Counted from the first letter of the stretch, positions 48,468 to 59,003 are shown. The stretch: 64,000 nucleotides of DNA from Candidatus Hydrogenedentota bacterium (GCA_029556545.1 JAKQEQ010000085.1:1-64000), one strand, 5' to 3'. Numbers and translations: made by a program. Notes: generated by a model not told the origin, from the letters alone.

Positions 48468-49091
48468 GGAAGAGCTTGTCCGCGAGCCGTTCGGCCTCAT
48501 GGCGGTCGTGGGTAACGTGCAGGACCGTGACGCCGAACCGGTCCTTGACCGAGGCGAGCAGCGCGTGCATTTCGTGGCGCGTGTCCTGGTCGAGCGCGCT
48601 GAGCGGTTCGTCGAGGCACAAGACGCGGGGCCGAAAAGACAACGCGCGCCCGAGGGCCACGCGCTGGGCTTCGCCGCCGCTGAGCCCCGCCGGTTTGCGT
48701 GGCAGCAGATGCGTAATCCCGAGCGCGTCCGCCAGTTCCGCGACGCGATCCGCGACGTCGCGTCGGGGCCAGCGACGAATATGCAACGCAAAGGCGAGAT
48801 GATCGCGCACGGACAGCGTCGAGAAGAGGGCGGTGTCCTGCGGAACGTAGCCGATACCGCGTTCCGCGGGCCGAAGCCGCGTCACGTCGCGTCCGTGCAG
48901 TTCGATGCGCCCGGCAGCCACGGCGCGCAATCCGCAGACGGCCTCGACGAGCGTCGTCTTGCCGCAGCCGGTCTTGCCCATAAGCACCGCGTACTGGCCG
49001 GTGGGCACAGCCAAGCTGACCTCGGGCAGAACAAACGCCCCCGCGCGTACAGTGACTTTGTCAAGAACAATCACGCGACGCCCCCCACCGC

Positions 49092-49143
49092 GTGGCATGG
49101 GCATCTTGCCCATGTCTCTTCACGGGCGGGACGCCCGTGCCAC
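49092..49143 (+). repeat. two-hairpin element, copy C, inside the ABC operon
   Basis: GTGGC + CATGGGCATCTTGCCCATG hairpin, a short spacer, then CACGGGCGGGACGCCCGTG + CCAC. It lies between the permease stop and the ATPase start. Confidence 0.9.
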
Positions 49144-49157
49144 AACCATGCCGTTGT

Positions 49158-50003
49158 TCAGCGCACATATTCCGCATATCCGAAAACTCTCACGATAACC
49201 AGCACAAACAGCGACGCGATGATCATCAGGAGCGAGACCGCGACGGCGGCCTCGACGTTGCCCACGCTCATTTCAAGAAAGACCGTGGTGGACAGCACCT
49301 CCGTCTTGAGGCGGGTCGCGCCCGCGAAGATCAGGATCGGCCCGAACTCGCCGAGCGAACGGGCCCAGGCGAGCGTGGCCGCGACGACGATTCCCTTGCG
49401 CGCCTCGGGCAGCGCGACGCTCCAGAACGCCTGGCCGCGCGAGCAGCCAAGCGTGAGTGCGACCTGCTCGCGGCGGGGGCTGATCCCGTCGAAAGTGGCG
49501 CGCATCGTGCGCACGGCAAACGCGCAGGCGACCATGAACTGCGCCAGCACGACGCCGGCGACGGCGTAGGTGATGCGCGCGCCGGTCGCGCGCTCGTACA
49601 GGGTCTCGAAGGCGATGCCGGGCGCGGTGCGGAACAGGATCAGCAGGCTCAATCCGACCACGAGAGGCGGCAACACAATCGGGATATCGAGCACGGAGTC
49701 GAGCAGCGCCTTACCGCGAAACTTGTAGCGCGAAAGTAAATAGCCGGTCGGCGCGGCGACCCACAGCGAGAAGATCGTGGTGATCGTGCACGAAACGAGG
49801 CTCAGCTTGATGGCGTAGCGCGTCTCGGGCGAGGTCAACGCGCGCAGCAACGCGCCGGGCGTGGTGTACGCGAGGTCCGCAAGCAACATGGCCGAGATCA
49901 GGAACACATACAGGCCGCTCAACACGAACAGGCCGATATAGAACGGGAGGTCGGATCGCACGGGCGGCTCGGGACCGGCTTGTGAGGGCGGCGGCGCGTT
50001 CAT
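49158..50003 (-). CDS. ABC transporter permease (ModB/TupB-like)
   Basis: 281 residues with six membrane segments. The cytoplasmic EAA-type loop is ALTLGCSRGQAFWSVALPEARKGI (about 197-220), which contacts the ATPase. IPIVLPPLVVGLSLLILF is typical of the molybdate/tungstate permeases. The start overlaps the binding-protein stop by four bases (ATGA). It forms the membrane channel of the oxyanion-type importer with the genes on either side. Confidence 0.9.
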   Translation of the reverse strand: MNAPPPSQAGPEPPVRSDLPFYIGLFVLSGLYVFLISAMLLADLAYTTPGALLRALTSPETRYAIKLSLVSCTITTIFSLWVAAPTGYLLSRYKFRGKALLDSVLDIPIVLPPLVVGLSLLILFRTAPGIAFETLYERATGARITYAVAGVVLAQFMVACAFAVRTMRATFDGISPRREQVALTLGCSRGQAFWSVALPEARKGIVVAATLAWARSLGEFGPILIFAGATRLKTEVLSTTVFLEMSVGNVEAAVAVSLLMIIASLFVLVIVRVFGYAEYVR

Positions 50004-51496
50004 GGAGCGCTCGCGCCTTCCACAATCTCGAATCCGGCGGCGAGGAAGCGCTCGCGGCCCGCTTCCGAGCGAAGTCGATCGAGGAACCGCCCCATAAGCT
50101 GGGGATAGCGGCTGCTCTTCCCGATGGCGTAGGTTTGCGTGGCGACGGCGTTCGGGCGGTCGATGGCGACGACTTCGGCCTTATCGCGCACGGACTTGGT
50201 GTTTGCCTCGTAAACGATCGCGGCGTCGAGACCGCCCGCGACCAGTTGCGCTACGAGGAGATCCGCCGTAGGCGTATTCACCACGACGTTCGGCGTCACG
50301 CGCTCGTAGAGCCCTTCCTGCCGCAGCAGGCGCGCCGTCAGCCAACCAAGCGTGCTCTGCTCCTCGTGCGCAAGGCCGAGGCGAAGCCCCGCCGCGGCGA
50401 GGTCTTCGAGCGACGCGATGCCGCGCGGGTTGCCCTTCGGCGTGAGGACGACCATGTCCGTGCGGCTGAGTTCCAGCGGGGCCGTAAAACGGTCCTCGAC
50501 GCCCTGCATGAACGCGCCGTCGCAAGTGTGATACACGTCGGGCTGTTCCCCAAGCTTCAACTGGCCCAGAAGGATGCCGCAGCCGTTGTACACCGTCGTG
50601 ACCTTGCATCCCTCCCGCTGCTCGAAGTTACGGATAAGATCCTCGATCGCGACCCGGTTCACGCCACCGCTGAAGTAAAGGATTTCCGGGGTCCAGACCC
50701 AGGCATCGCCCGCGAGGGGCGTGAAACCGTTGCGCTCGAAGACCGGCAGGCCGCGGTCGCGGGCGGCGAGATACCGGGCGAAGCGCAGGGCGTCCGTGGG
50801 CCGCGCGCTGCACGTAAGCACGCCAACGCTGACTTCCTGCTCGTAGCGGTCGGCGGCCGCGATGGGCACGGCTTCAATGGGAGCGAATTGCGGCACGAGA
50901 ACGTCCCAGATGATCGCCGCGTCCACCGTGCCCAACTTCACGTCGTTGGCCAAGTCGTTTACCGTGGGCTTGAACACGCCCCGGGCCGTGACCGCCGCGT
51001 GCGCCCCGTCCCATAGGCCGAGGTCCTGCAACATCCGGCGCGTCACCTGTCCCACGGAAGCCGCGTCCGGGTTCGCCAGGGCAACGCGCAAGTCGTCGCG
51101 CAAGAGGTCCTCGATCGCGCGCACGCCCTTGGGATTGCCCGGCGCGACGGCAATCACGGGGCGCATCCGCGCGACGGGTATCGTTTCCGCCACAAGGCCC
51201 TTCTCGCGGGCGAGCGTGGTGTAGGTGGCGTCCGCGGCCAGATACAGGTCCCCTTGCCGGGCGACTTCGAGGTTGCTCAGCAGCGTGCCCGATCCGCCGA
51301 ACTGGAGGGCTACCTTGACGCCGTGTTCCCGTTCGTATTGGGCTGCAATCTGTTCGACGGGGGCGGTCATCCCGGCGGCGCAGTAGAGCAGCAACGCCGG
51401 CGCCTTCTGCTCCTCGCCCACCTCGACCACGAGGAGGCCAATCAACACGACGCATGCAATGAGGCTTATCGCTAAAGCTTTCCAGAGTCCGCGCAT
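50000..51496 (-). CDS. tandem (duplicated) ModA-like periplasmic binding protein
   Basis: 498 residues from the ATG at 51496 (GGGGAGTG upstream). A signal anchor (about 5-24) is followed by two consecutive substrate-binding domains. The first, about 33-265, begins LLLYCAAGMTAPVEQIAAQYE; the second, about 272-490, begins ILYFSGGVNRVAIEDLIRNFE. Each has the (V/L)xxTPKGNP-type hinge block (AVAPGNPKG, LTPKGNPRG) and an AAI(I/V) block. ModA-type proteins are normally one such unit of about 250 residues, so this is a fusion. Ligand probably an oxyanion; two ligands or a dimer-in-one are possible. First gene of the transporter operon. Confidence 0.85.
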   Translation of the reverse strand: MRGLWKALAISLIACVVLIGLLVVEVGEEQKAPALLLYCAAGMTAPVEQIAAQYEREHGVKVALQFGGSGTLLSNLEVARQGDLYLAADATYTTLAREKGLVAETIPVARMRPVIAVAPGNPKGVRAIEDLLRDDLRVALANPDAASVGQVTRRMLQDLGLWDGAHAAVTARGVFKPTVNDLANDVKLGTVDAAIIWDVLVPQFAPIEAVPIAAADRYEQEVSVGVLTCSARPTDALRFARYLAARDRGLPVFERNGFTPLAGDAWVWTPEILYFSGGVNRVAIEDLIRNFEQREGCKVTTVYNGCGILLGQLKLGEQPDVYHTCDGAFMQGVEDRFTAPLELSRTDMVVLTPKGNPRGIASLEDLAAAGLRLGLAHEEQSTLGWLTARLLRQEGLYERVTPNVVVNTPTADLLVAQLVAGGLDAAIVYEANTKSVRDKAEVVAIDRPNAVATQTYAIGKSSRYPQLMGRFLDRLRSEAGRERFLAAGFEIVEGASAP

Positions 51497-51597
51497 GCCA
51501 TTCACTCCCCACGCGATCGTCGCGCGCCCCATGGCGCATGATCCAAGCTATTACTCTATCGTATTGCCTGCATCCTCCGCGACCTCGCGGCAAGCAT

Positions 51598-51659
51598 CCC
51601 CTCTCCCTCGGGGAGAGGGTAAGGGTGAGGGCAAAATATCCCCTCTCCCCGAGGGAGAG
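51598..51659. repeat. paired CCTCTCCC/GGGAGAGG hairpins
   Basis: Two hairpins, 51598-51619 and 51643-51659, of the common CCCTCTCCC...GGGAGAGGG type. They are separated by GTAAGGGTGAGGGC, a dispersed repeat seen in many high-GC genomes. They lie downstream of the yfiH gene and upstream of the transporter operon. Confidence 0.75.
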
Positions 51660-51681
51660 AGTTGGTGTGGGGGTGCAAGAC

Positions 51682-51704
51682 CACGGGCGGGACGCCCGTG
51701 CCAC
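51682..51704 (+). repeat. single-hairpin element, copy D
   Basis: CACGGGCGGGACGCCCGTG + CCAC, eight bases beyond the stop of the minus-strand yfiH gene; possible terminator stem. Confidence 0.8.
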
Positions 51705-51712
51705 AGGCCGGA

Positions 51713-52414
51713 TTAGAGCATAAACAGGGCCAACTGGCGGGCGGCGGCGCCGTCGCGTCGATACGAAAAGAAATCCGGGTCGCATATCGTGCATCGGCCC
51801 GCGACCGTGATGTTCTCGAGCGGCACCCCCGCCGTCATCAACAACATCCGGTTCGACTCCCACAAATCGAGCAGGAGGCCCCGGGTAAACAGGCACGCCG
51901 CCGTGAACGTATCCGCCAGTTCCTCCGATACCTCGTAGCAACACGGTCCCGCAGACGGCCCGATGACCGCATGGATGTCGCGCGGGTTCGCGTGCAGGTC
52001 CGTTTCAAGACGCCGGACCGCCGCGCCCGCCGCGTCGCGCAGGGTTCCCTCGCGGCCCGCATGCACCACCCCGCCCACGTTCCGGCGCGGGTCATACAGG
52101 TAAATGGGCGCGCAATCCGCGCAGGTCACCCCGAGCGGCAACGCCGTCGCCGCAGTAATCAATCCGTCCGCCTCCCCGACGGCGGTTTCGGGGGACAGCG
52201 CGCCCCGTCCGGCGTCGCCCTGTTCCACCAGCAGGATTTCCGCGCCATGCACCTGTATCGGGCAGACCAGGTCCTGCCACGCTGCGTCGCAGCGCCGCAG
52301 GACGCCTTGCCGCGCTTCCGCTTGCGGCGCGGACCACGCGCAGTCACCGTCCGCCTTGTCCGAGAAGGCCGCGACGGCTACACCCAGATTTTCCAGCACT
52401 TCAAAACGTATCAT
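51713..52414 (-). CDS. pgeF: YfiH/PgeF-family purine nucleoside phosphorylase (laccase-domain protein)
   Basis: 233 residues from the ATG at 52414 (MIRFEVLENLG); an upstream Met at 52465 adds a weak extension. VTCADCAPIYLYD and VVHAGREGTL carry the Cys and His metal ligands of the DUF152 fold, and GPSAGPCCYEV follows. The family acts on purine nucleosides and edits peptidoglycan mistakes (L-Ser for L-Ala). Adjacent and divergent to the SOS cassette. Confidence 0.9.
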   Translation of the reverse strand: MIRFEVLENLGVAVAAFSDKADGDCAWSAPQAEARQGVLRRCDAAWQDLVCPIQVHGAEILLVEQGDAGRGALSPETAVGEADGLITAATALPLGVTCADCAPIYLYDPRRNVGGVVHAGREGTLRDAAGAAVRRLETDLHANPRDIHAVIGPSAGPCCYEVSEELADTFTAACLFTRGLLLDLWESNRMLLMTAGVPLENITVAGRCTICDPDFFSYRRDGAAARQLALFML

Positions 52415-52588
52415 GGCTTGTTTCCCGATAGGCAACGGCCTCATAGGCCGTCCCGGGCCGCTCATTTCAATTCCTTATAGCATATACGGGGGAGGGCCTT
52501 CTCTGTGTAGCCTGTGGGGAGGATGCGGGTGAGCCGGTGGACGGGGTGGATGTTATGGGTGCGCCCATGCCAAGGAGTTTTTTGGGGT

Positions 52589-52617
52589 TTGAATACTGAA
52601 TATTTATTCAGTATAAT
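52589..52617 (+). promoter_or_regulatory. SOS promoter with LexA box for imuA-imuB-dnaE2
   Basis: TTGAAT (52589-52594), a 17-base spacer and a perfect TATAAT (52612-52617) form a strong promoter. Inside it, 52593-52614 is a perfect palindrome containing CTG-N10-CAG (52596-52611), flanked by TA and TA, which matches the E. coli LexA operator layout. A bound repressor would cover the spacer and part of both hexamers. The imuA start lies about 75 bases downstream of the expected transcription start. Confidence 0.85.
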
Positions 52618-52696
52618 AATCGATTGGCGCCTGTCCCGGGTCCGTCAAGGCATGGGGCGTGGCGCGTGGATTCGACCGATGATAGGAGTGCGCTTT

Positions 52697-53323
52697 ATGG
52701 GCGCTTTGCCGGGTTATGTTCTGGAGACGAGATCGATCCCTGCCGCGCCGCATCGGGTCTCGGACCAAGCGTCGCTACGGCTGGAGACGTTCCTGGGGCG
52801 CTTTGTGGAAATCGGGGGCGGTTCGGCGACGGCGGGGCTGACGCTGTGCGCGCGGCTGATATGCGAGGCGCAGCGCGACGGCGGCATGGCGGCGTGGGTC
52901 GGGGGAACGTGTTCCAGTTTCTTTCCGCCGGACCTGGCGGCGGCCGGCGTGGACCTTGCCGCGCTGGCCGTGGTGCGGGTGGAGGACAGTGGGCAACAGT
53001 GGCGCGCATGCGACATCTTGCTGCGCTCGGGCGGGTTCGTGCTGGTCGTGGCGGACATGGCCGGCGGCATCGGGCTGCCGCTCTCGGCGCAGTCGCGACT
53101 GGCCGGTCTGGCGCAGCATCACCACGCGGCGTTGATCGCGCTGACGCGGGAGATCCGGCGGGAAGTTTCGCGTGGTTCCCTGGTGTCCCTGCGCGCGGAG
53201 ACGACGAAGCGCCGCGCGGGCCATGATTGCTTCGTGTGTGAGGCGCGGGTGGTAAAGGATAAGCGCCGCGCGCCCGGTTGGGCGCATGAGGAACTTCGCC
53301 GTGGAACGGACGGCCTGTGTTGA
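52697..53323 (+). CDS. imuA: ImuA-like RecA-fold mutasome protein
   Basis: 208 residues from the ATG at 52697, eight bases after ATAGGAG; Met codons further upstream lack an SD. It resembles ImuA/SulA-like proteins: RFVEIGGGSATAGLT at the Walker A position, without the GKT lysine, then AAWVGGTCSSFFPPDLAAAGVDLAAL and VVRVED. ImuA bridges the SOS-induced mutasome with ImuB and DnaE2. It overlaps imuB by 38 bases. Confidence 0.78.
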   Translation: MGALPGYVLETRSIPAAPHRVSDQASLRLETFLGRFVEIGGGSATAGLTLCARLICEAQRDGGMAAWVGGTCSSFFPPDLAAAGVDLAALAVVRVEDSGQQWRACDILLRSGGFVLVVADMAGGIGLPLSAQSRLAGLAQHHHAALIALTREIRREVSRGSLVSLRAETTKRRAGHDCFVCEARVVKDKRRAPGWAHEELRRGTDGLC

Positions 53324-54785
53324 TATCCGGGCGCTGCCGCTCCAACTGCTGCTGCGGGCGCATCCCGAATGGAGGGCGCGCCCCGTGGTGGTGGTGGACC
53401 GCGACCGGCCGCAGGGGATTATTCTTTGGGCCGACCGGCATGCGTGGGCCTGCGGCATTCTCCCGGGCATGCGTTACGCGGCGGGCTTGTCCCTTTCCCG
53501 CGCATTGTGCGGCGGGGTGGTGTCCGACATGGCAATCAGCGAGGCCGTCGCCGGCATTCTTGGGCGTCTCTGGCGTTTCAGCCCGCGCATCGAGCCGTCT
53601 GCGCGCGAGGCGGGGGTTTTCCGGCTTGACGCATCGGGGCTGCGTTTCCTTTACCCGTCGCTGGATCAGTGGGCGGCAAGTATCCGTGACGATCTGCGCG
53701 AAGCGGGCTTCCACGCGGTAGTCGCCGTAGGGTTCTCGCGCTTCGGCGTCTACGCCGCCGCGCGGGCCGGCATGCACAACGTCGTTTTCCAGGACGTGGT
53801 CGAGGAACGCGCGCGGGTGCGCCGCGTGCCCCTCGTCCGGCTTGGCTTCGATCCCGCACTGGTGGACACGCTCCTCAAACTGGGCGTCGAGACGCTGGGC
53901 GGCTTTATCGACCTGCCCCCGGCGGGAGTAGTCCGGCGTTTTGGCGCGGAAGCGGGAGAATGGCATCGTCTCGCCCGGGGCGACACTTGGTCGCCGCTCG
54001 ATCCCGTGCCGCCGCAAGAACCGATCGAAGCGGGCATGGGGCTGGACTACCCCGAGAACAATGTCGAGCGGTTGCTGGCGGTGCTGGCCGTCCTGTTGCA
54101 GTCCTTGCTCCGGGAACTCGCCGTCCGGCACGAGCAATTGGCCTCGCTGCGGCTCCGGCTGAAGCTCGACAACGGCGAGGAACAGCGTGAGGAAGTGTCG
54201 CCCGCCGCGCCCACGCTCGAGGCCGCTCACATTCTCGCGCTCTGCCGCCTGCGAATCGAGGGTCTCTCGCTACGTTCCGGGGTGGTCGAGGTGAAGGTGC
54301 GGGCCGTGGGCGCGGAAAGGGTCGAACAGCAGGACACGCTCTTCCCCGAGGGGTCGGCCCGCGGCCTCGAAGCGGCGGAGCGGGGTCTGGCCAAGGTCCG
54401 CGCGGCGTTCGGCGACGGCGCGGTCGTTCGTGCCTGCCTGCACGAAGGCTACCTGCCCGAGGCGCGCTACGGCTGGGAACCGCTGCGCCGTCTCAGCCCG
54501 CCCCAACCCGGTATGCCGCTTGTCGCTCCCGTCGTGCGCCGCATCTATACCCCGCCGCGCTCGCTGCCGCCGCGCGAGCACCGCGAGCCGGACGGCTGGC
54601 TGGTGGCGGGAGTGACCGAAGGGCCCGTCGAGGAGGTCATCGGCCCGCACCTGGTAAACGGGGGGTGGTGGCTGCGCGAGGCGGCGCGGGCCTACTACTA
54701 CGTGCGCACGCGCAGCGGGCGCTGGCTGTGGATATACCACGATCAGAAACGCCGCCGCTGGTTTCTGCAAGGGGAAGTGGAATGA
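53286..54785 (+). CDS. imuB: ImuB, catalytically degenerate Y-family polymerase homologue
   Basis: 499 residues. The N-terminal Y-family palm retains an Asp (ACVDIRALP), but the SxDE catalytic box reads RLDASG, losing the Glu, as expected for non-catalytic ImuB. The little-finger region follows, then a beta-clamp binding motif Gln349-D-T-L-Phe353 and the C-terminal ImuB domain. It acts as the hub that ties DnaE2 to the sliding clamp during translesion synthesis. Overlaps imuA (38 bases) and dnaE2 (ATGA). Confidence 0.9.
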   Translation: MRNFAVERTACVDIRALPLQLLLRAHPEWRARPVVVVDRDRPQGIILWADRHAWACGILPGMRYAAGLSLSRALCGGVVSDMAISEAVAGILGRLWRFSPRIEPSAREAGVFRLDASGLRFLYPSLDQWAASIRDDLREAGFHAVVAVGFSRFGVYAAARAGMHNVVFQDVVEERARVRRVPLVRLGFDPALVDTLLKLGVETLGGFIDLPPAGVVRRFGAEAGEWHRLARGDTWSPLDPVPPQEPIEAGMGLDYPENNVERLLAVLAVLLQSLLRELAVRHEQLASLRLRLKLDNGEEQREEVSPAAPTLEAAHILALCRLRIEGLSLRSGVVEVKVRAVGAERVEQQDTLFPEGSARGLEAAERGLAKVRAAFGDGAVVRACLHEGYLPEARYGWEPLRRLSPPQPGMPLVAPVVRRIYTPPRSLPPREHREPDGWLVAGVTEGPVEEVIGPHLVNGGWWLREAARAYYYVRTRSGRWLWIYHDQKRRRWFLQGEVE

Positions 54786-57700
54786 GCGCGTGGTCTCCAC
54801 TGGACACACCGTATGCGCCGTTGTGGTGCAAGAGCAACTATTCCTTCCTCGAAGGGGCCAGCCACCCGGACGAATTGGTCGAGGAAGCGCATCGACTGGG
54901 ATTGCAGGCGCTGGCCTTGACCGACCGGGACGGCGTCTACGGCGTGGTGCGCGCGCTGGTGAAGGCGGAGGAATTGGGCGTGCAACTAATCGTGGGCGCG
55001 GAGGTTACGCTTTTCGACGATTCCCACCTCGTGTTGCTCTGCGGCGACCGCGCCGGCTACGCGAACCTCTGCCGCCTGATCTCGAAGGGGCGGCTGCGTT
55101 CGCCCAAAGGAACGAGCCGGGTAAGCGTCGAGGAGGTCTGCGAGCACGCCCCCGGCCTGATTGCCCTATGGGGCGGCGACCGCAGCGCGCTGGCGCGGGA
55201 ACCGGAGCCCGTCCTCATGGCCCGGCAATTGCGCGAGGCCTTCGGCGATCGGCTCTACGCCCTGCTGACGCGCCATCACGAAGAGGGCGAACAGCGTCGG
55301 GAGCACCGCCTTCGCGAGCGCGCCACGCGCTGGGGCATGCCGCTGGCGGCGGGCGCCGAGGTGCTCTACCACACGCCCGCGCGACGTCCCCTGCAGGACG
55401 TGCTCACCTGCATTCGCCACGGCGTTACGCTCGCCGCGGCGGGCCGCCGCATCCGCCCCAACGCCGAGCACGCGCTGCGCGCTCCGCGCGGCTTCGCCAT
55501 GCTCTACCCGGACGATTCCGGCGCGGTGTCGCGCACGGCGGAAGTGGCGGCGCGCTGTCGCTTTTCCTTGCGGGAAATTCGCTACCGGTACCCCCTCGAA
55601 CGTCTGCCCGATGGAACCAGCCCCGCCGAATGGCTGCGGGAACTGGTTCTCGAGGGCGGGCGGCGGCGCTGGAACGGCCCCATGCCCGCCGAAGCGCGCC
55701 GGCAAATCGAGAAGGAACTCGCGCTCATCCGCGAACTGCAATTCGAGGGCTATTTTCTCACCATGCGGGAGATTGTCGCGTTCTGTCGGCACAAAGACAT
55801 TCTCTGCCAGGGTCGCGGATCCGCCGCGAACTCCGTCGTGTGCTACTGCCTCGGGATTACCGCTGTGGACCCCATTCGCATGGGGCTGTTGTTCGAGCGG
55901 TTTCTCTCGCGCGAGCGGGCCGAGCCGCCGGACATCGATCTCGACATCGAACACGACCGGCGCGAGGAGGTTATCCAGCACGTCTACGCGAAATACGGGC
56001 GCACCCACGCGGCGATGGTGGCCAACTTCATCCGCTATCGCGCGCGGTCCGCCGTCCGCGACGTGGGGAAGGTCCTGGGTATTCCCGAGACGGGACTCGA
56101 GCGCCTGGCCCGCCTGTTGGCCCATCACGACTTTCCCTCGCCGGAACTCTGCGGGCAGGCGGGCTTCGACCCGACGAGTCCCGTCAACGAACATTTCTTC
56201 CGGTTGACGAAGGAAATCGAGGATTTTCCCCGCCATCTTTCGATTCACCCGGGCGGTTTCCTCCTGGGTCACGAGCCGGTCCATGACCTCACGCCTATCG
56301 AGAACGCCACGATGCCCGACCGCACGGTCATCCAATGGGACAAGAACGACGTCGAGGACTTAGGCCTCTTCAAAGTGGACCTGCTTGGGCTGGGCGCGCT
56401 GAACGTGGCCCATCGAACGTTCGACCTGATTGAACGCCACGGGGGGCCGGCGCTCTCGCTGGCGACGATTCCGCCCGCGGACCCGCCCACTTTCGAGATG
56501 ATCCGGCGGGCCGACACGGTGGGCGTCTTTCAGATCGAGAGCCGCGCGCAGATGTCGATGCTCCCGCGCCTGCGCCCCGAGAACTACTACGACTTGGTCG
56601 TGCAGATCAGCATCGTGCGGCCCGGCCCCATCACCGGCGGCATGGTGCATCCCTATCTCCGGCGACGGCGCGGCCTCGAGCCCGTCACGTATCCCCACCC
56701 CTGCCTGAAGCCGGTGCTCGAGAAGACCCTCGGCATTCCGCTGTTTCAGGAACAGGTCATGCAACTGGCGATGGCGGCGGCGGATTACACGCCCGGCGAG
56801 GCGGACCAACTTCGGCGCGACATGGCCGCATGGCGCAGCGCGGGCCGCATCGAACGCCACCGCGAGCGCCTCATCGCGCGCATGATGAAGAAGGGCATCG
56901 AGAGGGAATTTGCCGAGCGGGTTTTCGAGCAGATTCGCGGTTTCGGCGACTACGGTTTCCCCGAGAGCCACGCCGCGAGTTTCGCGCTCATCGCCTACGC
57001 CACCGCGTGGCTCAAGCGCCATTACCCGGCGGCCTTCCTGTGCGCCCTGCTCAACGCGCAGCCCATGGGGTTCTACAGCCCGTCCACGTTGGTCGAGGAC
57101 GGGAAACGCCGCGGGATTGCGGTCCGGCCGGTGGACGTGCGCCACAGCGCTTGGGGCTGCGCCCTCGAACCGTGCCCCGAAAGCGGCGAGGGCTTCGCCG
57201 TGCGGATGGGTCTGCGCTACGTGAAGGGTCTCCGCGAGGAGGACGCCGGACGCATCCTCGACGCGCGGCAGGGCGATGGCTGCCGCACCGTCGACGCGCT
57301 GGCGGCAAAGGCCAGGCTCGATAGGGCCGTGTTGGCGCGTCTCGCGGAGAGCGGCGCACTGCAAGGACTGCGCGCCGATCGGCGCGATGCGCTATGGGAG
57401 GCGCTGGGCGCGGACGGTGGACAAGACCGGCTGGCGCTCGATCGCGCCGAGGCCGATACGGCCTTCGCCCCGCTCGACGCCTTCGAGGAAATCCACTGGG
57501 ACTACGCCTTCACCGAGCACAGCACGCGCGGCCATCCGCTGGCGCCCCTGCGCGAGGACCTCGCCGCGCAAGGTCTGCCCGCCGCCGCCGCCGTGCAACA
57601 CATGAAGAACGGCAGCCGCGTGCGCTACGCGGGCATGGTGATCTGCCGGCAGCGCCCCGGCACCGCCAAAGGCGTGCTCTTTATGACGCTCGAGGACGAG

Positions 57701-57895
57701 ACCGGCCTCGTCAATCTCGTCGTCTGGCAAAAGGTCCTCGAAAAGTACGAACTGATCGCCAAGACCCAATCCTTTCTCGGCGTCACCGGCAGGCTCCAAA
57801 TCGAGTCCGGCGTCGTCCACGTCGTCGTCGAGGAACTCTGGCGGCCCCGACTCGACCGGCGACCCACTGAAACCAAGAGCCGGGACTTCCACTAA
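54782..57895 (+). CDS. dnaE2: error-prone DNA polymerase III alpha subunit DnaE2
   Basis: 1037 residues, the usual DnaE2 length. PHP domain ([19 protein letters not shown], about 11-29), C-family palm with the catalytic [32 protein letters not shown] motif and a C-terminal OB fold ([13 protein letters not shown] ... FMTLEDETG). It performs mutagenic lesion bypass with ImuA/ImuB under SOS control. The ATG at 54782 overlaps the imuB stop as ATGA; the longer frame lies in imuB. Confidence 0.95.
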   Translation: MSAWSPLDTPYAPLWCKSNYSFLEGASHPDELVEEAHRLGLQALALTDRDGVYGVVRALVKAEELGVQLIVGAEVTLFDDSHLVLLCGDRAGYANLCRLISKGRLRSPKGTSRVSVEEVCEHAPGLIALWGGDRSALAREPEPVLMARQLREAFGDRLYALLTRHHEEGEQRREHRLRERATRWGMPLAAGAEVLYHTPARRPLQDVLTCIRHGVTLAAAGRRIRPNAEHALRAPRGFAMLYPDDSGAVSRTAEVAARCRFSLREIRYRYPLERLPDGTSPAEWLRELVLEGGRRRWNGPMPAEARRQIEKELALIRELQFEGYFLTMREIVAFCRHKDILCQGRGSAANSVVCYCLGITAVDPIRMGLLFERFLSRERAEPPDIDLDIEHDRREEVIQHVYAKYGRTHAAMVANFIRYRARSAVRDVGKVLGIPETGLERLARLLAHHDFPSPELCGQAGFDPTSPVNEHFFRLTKEIEDFPRHLSIHPGGFLLGHEPVHDLTPIENATMPDRTVIQWDKNDVEDLGLFKVDLLGLGALNVAHRTFDLIERHGGPALSLATIPPADPPTFEMIRRADTVGVFQIESRAQMSMLPRLRPENYYDLVVQISIVRPGPITGGMVHPYLRRRRGLEPVTYPHPCLKPVLEKTLGIPLFQEQVMQLAMAAADYTPGEADQLRRDMAAWRSAGRIERHRERLIARMMKKGIEREFAERVFEQIRGFGDYGFPESHAASFALIAYATAWLKRHYPAAFLCALLNAQPMGFYSPSTLVEDGKRRGIAVRPVDVRHSAWGCALEPCPESGEGFAVRMGLRYVKGLREEDAGRILDARQGDGCRTVDALAAKARLDRAVLARLAESGALQGLRADRRDALWEALGADGGQDRLALDRAEADTAFAPLDAFEEIHWDYAFTEHSTRGHPLAPLREDLAAQGLPAAAAVQHMKNGSRVRYAGMVICRQRPGTAKGVLFMTLEDETGLVNLVVWQKVLEKYELIAKTQSFLGVTGRLQIESGVVHVVVEELWRPRLDRRPTETKSRDFH

Positions 57896-57904
57896 GAGAC
57901 GCCC

Positions 57905-57953
57905 CCGCGGCAGGGCATCCCGCCCGGAACACACCATGAACAAGATACTCATG
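57905..57953 (-). repeat. two-hairpin element, degenerate copy F
   Basis: Reverse-orientation, diverged copy: CATGAGTATCTTGTTCATG-type hairpin (57935-57953) and CGGGCGGGATGCCC (57914-57927). It sits between the convergent dnaE2 and lipoprotein genes, where a terminator is expected. Confidence 0.65.
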
Positions 57954-58007
57954 AACCTTGCGCCGGGCATAGCAGCGGGCCCCGGCGACTGCAGATGGCG
58001 ACCGCTG

Positions 58008-59000
58008 TCACATCCGCCAGCCGTTGAGGGCGAGAAAACCGGCGTAGTCCGACATGTCGGAGGCTTCTTTCTTGTTGGGGTTCAGCGTCGTGTAGAAGAG
58101 TTGTCCGGTTTCCTCTCTCGATCCGAATTCGCGGTCTTGACCGACGCGGCTGTCCTGGACCCATGCGCCAAGCAACGCGGTTTCCCACGGCTTGCGCGCG
58201 CCCTTGACAAGCCCCTTCTTATCGCCTTCCTCGTAGTAGAAGGAAGTCTCCTCGCCGTCGCCGAGGGGCAGGTGTTTGAGGGCCTCCATCGGGGCCAGGG
58301 GCGCCGTCACGACGTCGCCGTGGGCGGAGGTAATCGCAAGGGTCCCTGCTTCGAGATTCTTGACCCGGTGCGTCTTCGCGCGCAGGTACAGGACGGGCCG
58401 CACCGCAGGATCGAACATTTCGGGATACCGCACGACACCCGGGAGGCGCTCGCCGTAGTTGGCGAATTCGTCGATGTTCCATTTCTCGGGAAGCGCGTCT
58501 TGCGGCAGGTAGCTGGTCGGGATCACGGCGTGGTAGCAGCCGCAGGTGTGCACGGTGTTGATGAGCAGAGGCGATCCCGCGTCGTCGATAGTAATCACCG
58601 TCATGAGGCCGACGTTCTTGCCCGCCGACGGATTGAAATTGCCGAAGCTGAACGGGCTTTCCTCGAAGTGCACGCGGTAAATCAGATTGGTGTAATGTCC
58701 GTGTTCCGTTTCGAACTCCTGTTCATCGACGTAAATTGTCGGCGTGCTCGCGTCGACGTATACGTCCTCCTGGCCATCGGCTTTGTACCGCGCCGCGGGG
58801 GCGCCGATGCGGTTGTAGGCGTTCTCCGCGTGCTCGACGACAAAAAGAGGCGCGTACCGCGCGAGGCGGCTGCCGTCGTCTTCGGCGCTGTACACGCGGA
58901 CCGGGCCGCGCGTATCGAGGTCGCGATTGCCGCCGCCGGCGGTCATGCAACCCGAGAGTGCGCCGGCCATGACAAGCATGCAGTAACCGATGTTGCGCAT
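58008..59000 (-). CDS. putative lipoprotein of unknown function
   Basis: 330 residues. The N-terminus ends in the lipobox LSGC (Cys18), so the mature protein should be lipid-anchored in the envelope. Later features are a HTCGCYH block and many Asp/Tyr residues; I recognise no domain. A good SD (AAGGAG, eight-base spacing) lies inside the 3' end of the upstream gene, whose stop is three bases away. The two unknown genes are probably co-expressed and follow the menaquinone genes. Confidence 0.75.
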   Translation of the reverse strand: MRNIGYCMLVMAGALSGCMTAGGGNRDLDTRGPVRVYSAEDDGSRLARYAPLFVVEHAENAYNRIGAPAARYKADGQEDVYVDASTPTIYVDEQEFETEHGHYTNLIYRVHFEESPFSFGNFNPSAGKNVGLMTVITIDDAGSPLLINTVHTCGCYHAVIPTSYLPQDALPEKWNIDEFANYGERLPGVVRYPEMFDPAVRPVLYLRAKTHRVKNLEAGTLAITSAHGDVVTAPLAPMEALKHLPLGDGEETSFYYEEGDKKGLVKGARKPWETALLGAWVQDSRVGQDREFGSREETGQLFYTTLNPNKKEASDMSDYAGFLALNGWRM

Positions 59001-59003
59001 GAC

